Source: Allomuricauda sp. TMED12 | GTDB lineage: Bacteria; Bacteroidota; Bacteroidia; Flavobacteriales; Flavobacteriaceae | Assembly: GCA_002167435.2 (NCBI GenBank) | Contig: NHBR02000147.1 | Location: forward strand, 50,218-114,217 | Direction: 5' to 3' | DNA length: 64,000 nt | In this document: positions 60,295 to 64,000 of the stretch, piece after piece | How positions within the stretch are numbered: position 1 is the stretch's first letter | Layout: every line of letters begins with the position of its first letter | The notes under the pieces: model-generated | Seen by the model: the letters and a program-made list of their open reading frames with translations, nothing else | Databases searched by the model: none | What the model was told of the DNA's origin: nothing | Position numbers and translations under genes: made by a program

Positions 60295-60702
60295 TTAAAG
60301 TTCAACGTTGATTTCGTAATCCGAATGCACCCTGAAAGAACACTCTTTGTATTTGGGTGGCCCGAAGGTTTTCATTTTTCCTTTGGAAAAGGCTACTTTT
60401 TCTTTGGGTATACCCAACCAGTTGGTGTCCAGTTTACCATTTCCGTTCTCATCATGGAAAACTGCCAATGCGTATTCTCCAGAAGGTAAATCTTCAATCA
60501 GTAATTGTACAATTCCTTCATGAGCGATTTCTGTCCGAGCTTTAAACACTCCATCAAAAGACAAAAAAGTAGCATCCGAATTATAGACGGCAACATTTAT
60601 ATGTCCCTTATTGGATGGTACATTGTGCACGTGAATTGAAATAGTATTTTGTGAAAACATGGACAAAGGCGCAAAAATCAGGGCAAGAAGAAATATTCTC
60701 AT
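60295..60702 (-). CDS. DUF2141 exported protein
   Basis: 135 residues with a signal peptide (ends SMFSQ) and a DUF2141 beta-sandwich domain: GHINVAVYNSDATFL and the LPSGEYALAVFHDENGNGKLDTN stretch, an EF-hand-like calcium-binding motif (DENGNGKLD). Members are periplasmic or secreted. It is nine bases upstream of the DUF423 gene on the same strand, so possibly co-transcribed. Confidence 0.9.
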   Translation of the reverse strand: MRIFLLALIFAPLSMFSQNTISIHVHNVPSNKGHINVAVYNSDATFLSFDGVFKARTEIAHEGIVQLLIEDLPSGEYALAVFHDENGNGKLDTNWLGIPKEKVAFSKGKMKTFGPPKYKECSFRVHSDYEINVEL

Positions 60703-60726
60703 GGTAATTCAGGACTATTTTGGGAT

Positions 60727-61161
60727 TTAATTGGATTGCTCGGTTTCACCCGACAAATTGCTTTGCAAAATAGCATATAATTTTTGGGTTTCTAAACTGT
60801 CCTTGAGGTTCAAATACATTTTTAAGGAGTCGTGGTGTACCACTTTTATTTTTTGTTGATATAGGTCATCCACAAAAACGTAGATCTTGGTTTGGGTAAT
60901 GGAATCCATAAAAACCCCTTTTTCCTTTTCCATCCAAGAAAACCCACTGGAGCGTTCCATTTCGGGCAACTTATCCACCAGCAGCACACTATCCAATTCC
61001 GTTAACGGTATTTTTTGATAGTAGAGCCCCGAAAATATTTTAAAGTTCCCCTCTTCTATCTTGTACCAGTTCTTATAATGTTCCACAAAGGCAAGAACAC
61101 AAAGTACCAAGGTCAGTACAATCAAAATGTTCCATAACCAATGTCTTTTTTTAGTTCCCAT
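60727..61161 (-). CDS. hypothetical protein with one N-terminal transmembrane helix
   Basis: About 144 residues: a basic start (MGTKKRHWLW), one membrane helix (NILIVLTLVLCVLAFV), then a soluble part with a repeated short pattern of charged residues. It is not recognised by name. The ATG at 61161 is preferred because it begins at the membrane anchor; the frame extends to 61254. Nothing in the surroundings suggests a job. Confidence 0.65.
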   Translation of the reverse strand: MGTKKRHWLWNILIVLTLVLCVLAFVEHYKNWYKIEEGNFKIFSGLYYQKIPLTELDSVLLVDKLPEMERSSGFSWMEKEKGVFMDSITQTKIYVFVDDLYQQKIKVVHHDSLKMYLNLKDSLETQKLYAILQSNLSGETEQSN

Positions 61162-61287
61162 AGTATTTCTCGAAAAATCTTGTGCCCGAACAAATAATTC
61201 GTCACAAAGAAAAGTAATTAATAGAACAACATTGGAATCTGTACAATATTGCATCCTAACTTGTTATCTTTAAACAAACCACTAGCC

Positions 61288-62007
61288 ATGCCAACCTTGT
61301 TCAGAAAAATCAGAAAAGTGCTGCTTTCCCAAAACAGATTTACAAAATACCTTTTTTATGCCATTGGTGAAATAGTTTTGGTAGTTATTGGGATATTGCT
61401 GGCCTTACAGATAAACACATGGAACCAAGAGAAAAACAATAAAAAAGAAGAGCGGTTTTATCTAAAAAAATTACAAGTAAATCTAGTCCAGGATACGGTC
61501 CATTTGAGTGCTAGAACCCGACAATTAAATTATACCTTGGACAGCCTTAATAGTTTAGAGGCCCAATTACTAGATCAAAACTTAAAGGAATTCAAGAATG
61601 AGTATATGTTCGCCGGACTCATCACCCTCTTTAGGATTCAACCCCAAACGTCCACTTTTGATAATTTGATTTCTACGGGAAAACTGGAATTGATCTCAAA
61701 TCAATCCATAATAGATTCCCTGTTCAATTATTACAACGACATAAACAATTACACCAACCAACAGTTGGCCGCAGATGAGACCTATACGCGACAAACCATC
61801 GGTCCCAGACTATTGGGAATTAAAGGAGGGATGTTCAATGGTTTAAAAAGTAGTTTAAGTAAAGAAGATGAAATATTTATATTGAATGCGATTGAATTAA
61901 GAAAATTGTTGATTAACGGCATATACCAAAGTTACCTAACATCACTAAATAGAAACAGAAATATTTATAAGATGATTGCATCGGAAATTGAGCCTAATAT
62001 AGATTAA
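61288..62007 (+). CDS. DUF6090 membrane protein
   Basis: About 239 residues: an N-terminal basic region, then the helix YLFYAIGEIVLVVIGILLALQINTWNQE (residues about 20-46) typical of DUF6090 of Bacteroidota, and a mainly helical cytoplasmic or periplasmic domain. The function is unknown. The ATG at 61288 is the family-like start; a frame upstream begins at 61249. Confidence 0.83.
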   Translation: MPTLFRKIRKVLLSQNRFTKYLFYAIGEIVLVVIGILLALQINTWNQEKNNKKEERFYLKKLQVNLVQDTVHLSARTRQLNYTLDSLNSLEAQLLDQNLKEFKNEYMFAGLITLFRIQPQTSTFDNLISTGKLELISNQSIIDSLFNYYNDINNYTNQQLAADETYTRQTIGPRLLGIKGGMFNGLKSSLSKEDEIFILNAIELRKLLINGIYQSYLTSLNRNRNIYKMIASEIEPNID

Positions 62008-62056
62008 GTTTTCAGAATTGTGATTTAAGGTTGACCTTTGTAAAAAACCAACTATA

Positions 62057-62812
62057 ATGGATTTCACCAACAAATATGTACTGGTCACAGGTGCTTCCCG
62101 AGGTATCGGAAAAGCAACCGCTATGGCTTTTGCCAAAAAAGGAGCCAAAGTGGGCATCAATTACCGAAGTAATGATGAAGTGGCACAACAAACTTTGGCA
62201 GAATTAGCTGGCGATGGGCACAAGCTTTTTAAAAAGGATATTTCTCAAAAAGAAGAGACCGAAGCCTTGATCAACGATTTTGTAAAAGAGTTTGGACGTC
62301 TTGATGTGTTGGTGAACAATGCCGGCATTTCCATTTTTCATGAAATAGAAAAGGTCGATTTTGACCATTGGACCAATGCTTGGGAAAAAACCTTTGAAAC
62401 CAATCTTTTTGCGGTGGCGAATTTATGCTATTGGGGAGCCAAGGCCATGATGAAAACCGGAGGCGGACATATTGTAAGTGTATCTTCTCGAGGTGCATTT
62501 AGAGGGGAACCTACCAAACCAGCCTACGGCGCAAGCAAAGCCGCATTGAATTCCATGAGCCAATCCTTGGCCAAAAAATTGGCGCCGCACAACATTTACG
62601 TAGGAGTGGTCGCGCCTGGGTTCACCGAAACCGAAATGGCCAAAGAAACCCTTACCCCTGCCGAACGCGAAAATCTACTCCGAGAATCCCCGTTCAAGCG
62701 AATGGCACAACCCGAAGAAGTGGCACATGCGATATTGTTCCTGGCATCACCAGAAGCAGCCTATTCGTCGGGCACCATCATCGACGTAAACGGAGCTTCA
62801 TATTTAAGATAG
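62057..62812 (+). CDS. short-chain dehydrogenase/reductase (SDR)
   Basis: 251 residues of the classical SDR family: cofactor motif TGASRGIG (residues 10-17), NNAGISI near 86-92, catalytic Ser in VSVSSRG and the YGASK motif with Tyr and Lys near 153-157. The Arg and Asn-Tyr-Arg at the end of beta strand 2 suggest NADP(H). The substrate is unknown. It is six bases upstream of the DUF6155 gene, so it is probably in one operon. Confidence 0.92.
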   Translation: MDFTNKYVLVTGASRGIGKATAMAFAKKGAKVGINYRSNDEVAQQTLAELAGDGHKLFKKDISQKEETEALINDFVKEFGRLDVLVNNAGISIFHEIEKVDFDHWTNAWEKTFETNLFAVANLCYWGAKAMMKTGGGHIVSVSSRGAFRGEPTKPAYGASKAALNSMSQSLAKKLAPHNIYVGVVAPGFTETEMAKETLTPAERENLLRESPFKRMAQPEEVAHAILFLASPEAAYSSGTIIDVNGASYLR

Positions 62813-62818
62813 TACCAT

Positions 62819-63295
62819 ATGAAAGCAGCTACCGTAGCACAGCTCAAAAAAGAACTCCAGTTCAAGTCGCAAGAAGAGATAATGGAACTTTGCCTGCGAT
62901 TGGCCCGATTCAAAAAAGAGAACAAGGAATTGCTTACCTATTTGTTGTTTGAATCCGACAGCGAAGAAGGCTACATCGAAACCGTAAAAGAAGAAGTCGA
63001 TGACATGTTCGCCGACATCAACATCAACAGTTATTTCTACATCAAAAAAAGCGTTCGAAAAATACTTCGGACGATCAAAAAATACATACGCTATTCGGGC
63101 AACAAGACCACCGAAGTGGAACTATTGCTTTACTTCTGTGAAAAATTGAAATCGTTTCGACCCTCCATCAACAAAAACACCACACTGAAGAATTTGTATA
63201 ACCGACAACTGGAATACATCAAAAAGAAAATCCCTTTGCTCCATGAAGACCTGCAACATGATTATGGGATGATTCTTGAGGAACTCTATTATTGA
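62819..63295 (+). CDS. DUF6155 protein
   Basis: 158 residues, mainly helical and charge-rich with no signal peptide, matching the DUF6155 family of Bacteroidota (start MKAATVAQLKKELQ). It is cytoplasmic and of unknown function. It lies directly behind the SDR gene. Confidence 0.8.
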   Translation: MKAATVAQLKKELQFKSQEEIMELCLRLARFKKENKELLTYLLFESDSEEGYIETVKEEVDDMFADININSYFYIKKSVRKILRTIKKYIRYSGNKTTEVELLLYFCEKLKSFRPSINKNTTLKNLYNRQLEYIKKKIPLLHEDLQHDYGMILEELYY

Positions 63296-63430
63296 TTGCC
63301 CAACAAAACGTAGCAAATTCTTTAGAACGTCTCAAAATATTCAAGGATTTGGATGATTTAGTTAAATTTTCTCATCGATATTGAGTAAATTGTGTCTTAA
63401 TTCTAACTACTCATAACCAACCTTGACATC

Positions 63431-64000
63431 ATGAGAATGCCAACGACTTCTATGAAAACATGGACACTACTTTCCATGCTTTTATCAACCTTATTTTTTT
63501 ACGCTCAGAATACATCTCCCATTACCATTGACACTAGTTTTTATAGTGGTTTTGAATGGAGGAACATTGGCCCTGACCGAGGCGGACGTTCTTTGGGTGC
63601 ATCCGGAAGCCCCTCTAGACCCAACGAATATTATTTTGGGGCCACTGGCGGTGGTCTGTGGAAAACCATTGATGGAGGAAATACGTGGAAATCCGTTACC
63701 GATGGCCAGATTACAAGTTCTTCCGTAGGAGCAGTGGCCGTAGCAGAAACCAACCCGGATGTAGTTTACATTGGAATGGGAGAGACCCAACTACGAGGAA
63801 GCATCACACAAGGTGATGGTGTTTATAAAACAACGGATGGCGGTAAAACCTGGACCCATTTAGGCCTGGAAGAAACCCAAGCCATTTCTAGAGTTCGTGT
63901 AGACCCAACCAATGAAGATATTGTTTATGTAGCCGCTTTGGGCCACCCATATGGCGAAAACGAAGAACGCGGTGTTTTTAAATCCGTTGACGGAGGAAAA
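63431..64000 (+). CDS. secreted BNR/VPS10-like beta-propeller protein, 3' end outside window
   Basis: The gene begins with a signal peptide (hydrophobic from about residue 9 to FFYAQ) and runs off the window, 190 codons visible. It has repeated Asp-box (BNR) motifs of the form T-D-G-G-x-T-W (TIDGGNTWK, TTDGGKTWT, SVDGGK), as in the 'glycosyl hydrolase' or VPS10-like beta-propellers of about 1000 residues in Bacteroidota. The start may be 63431 or the ATG at 63452. The function is not known; sialidase activity cannot be claimed. Confidence 0.85.
   Translation, partial: MRMPTTSMKTWTLLSMLLSTLFFYAQNTSPITIDTSFYSGFEWRNIGPDRGGRSLGASGSPSRPNEYYFGATGGGLWKTIDGGNTWKSVTDGQITSSSVGAVAVAETNPDVVYIGMGETQLRGSITQGDGVYKTTDGGKTWTHLGLEETQAISRVRVDPTNEDIVYVAALGHPYGENEERGVFKSVDGGK

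Noticed and set aside
1..64000. CRISPR arrays, prophage, insertion sequences, rRNA operons
   Set aside because: I looked for regularly spaced direct repeats, integrase or transposase motifs and rRNA-like stretches and saw none in this window.

Overview
The window is chromosomal DNA from a marine-type member of the Bacteroidota, most likely a Flavobacteriaceae of the Muricauda/Flagellimonas kind (genus is an inference). Supporting signs are the SusC/SusD pair, several TonB-linked outer-membrane proteins, '-7' boxes of the form TAnnTTTG, many starts without a Shine-Dalgarno sequence, abundant lipoproteins, and lineage-specific families such as DUF5690, DUF5694, DUF6090 and DUF6155. I see no insertion sequence, prophage, rRNA or CRISPR array. 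The two edge genes, a TonB-dependent receptor and a BNR-repeat protein, are cut by the window.

Region 1 (about 2.7-20.0 kb) is a reactive-sulfur island. Its leftward operon encodes a TolC/HlyD/RND efflux pump, a small PII-like protein, a DUF2892 protein and a split YeeE/YedE transporter. Other transcripts encode a DUF2202 lipoprotein, a sulfide:quinone oxidoreductase (SQR), a second DUF2892 protein, a fatty acid hydroxylase, three rhodanese-containing proteins (one a persulfide-dioxygenase-like fusion), an HMA protein, a two-domain c-type cytochrome, a SulP permease and a Crp/Fnr regulator. A palindrome GTAAC-N4-GTTAC occurs seven times, always before one of these transcripts. In six cases a TAnnTTTG-like box lies at the same distance, which places the site near -41.5. 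This looks like a complete local Crp/Fnr regulon and is one of the two main results.

Region 2 (20.1-35.9 kb) is a phosphonate-utilisation locus built on a SusC/SusD pair. A seven-gene leftward operon carries SusC, SusD, a modular alkaline-phosphatase-superfamily lipoprotein, a metallo-beta-lactamase-fold hydrolase, a PbfA-type PLP enzyme, a purple-acid-phosphatase-like enzyme and a second alkaline-phosphatase-superfamily enzyme. An XRE-cupin regulator lies beside it, followed by a second leftward operon: a DUF5690 transporter, an HpnW/PbfD-type flavin oxidase and a phosphonatase-like HAD hydrolase. Together they suggest outer-membrane capture and trimming of phosphonate-bearing material, import, conversion of aminoethylphosphonates to phosphonoacetaldehyde, and C-P cleavage. 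No phnW is present.

Region 3 (36.0-42.4 kb) is a xylose module (xylB, xylA, sodium/solute symporter) followed by a LytTR/LytS-type two-component pair. Region 4 (42.6-51.2 kb) holds YceI and PepSY-type proteins, a leucine-rich lipoprotein, and a TetR-controlled operon with clear paired operators that encodes a fatty acid hydroxylase, a DUF5694 protein, a cysteine-synthase-like enzyme and a methyltransferase. Region 5 (51.4-64 kb) contains tRNA-Asn, an RseP-type protease, SCO1, a feoA-feoB-Cys-rich-peptide iron operon with a near-perfect palindrome at its start, an ECF sigma/anti-sigma/DUF4097 operon, and several small conserved proteins.
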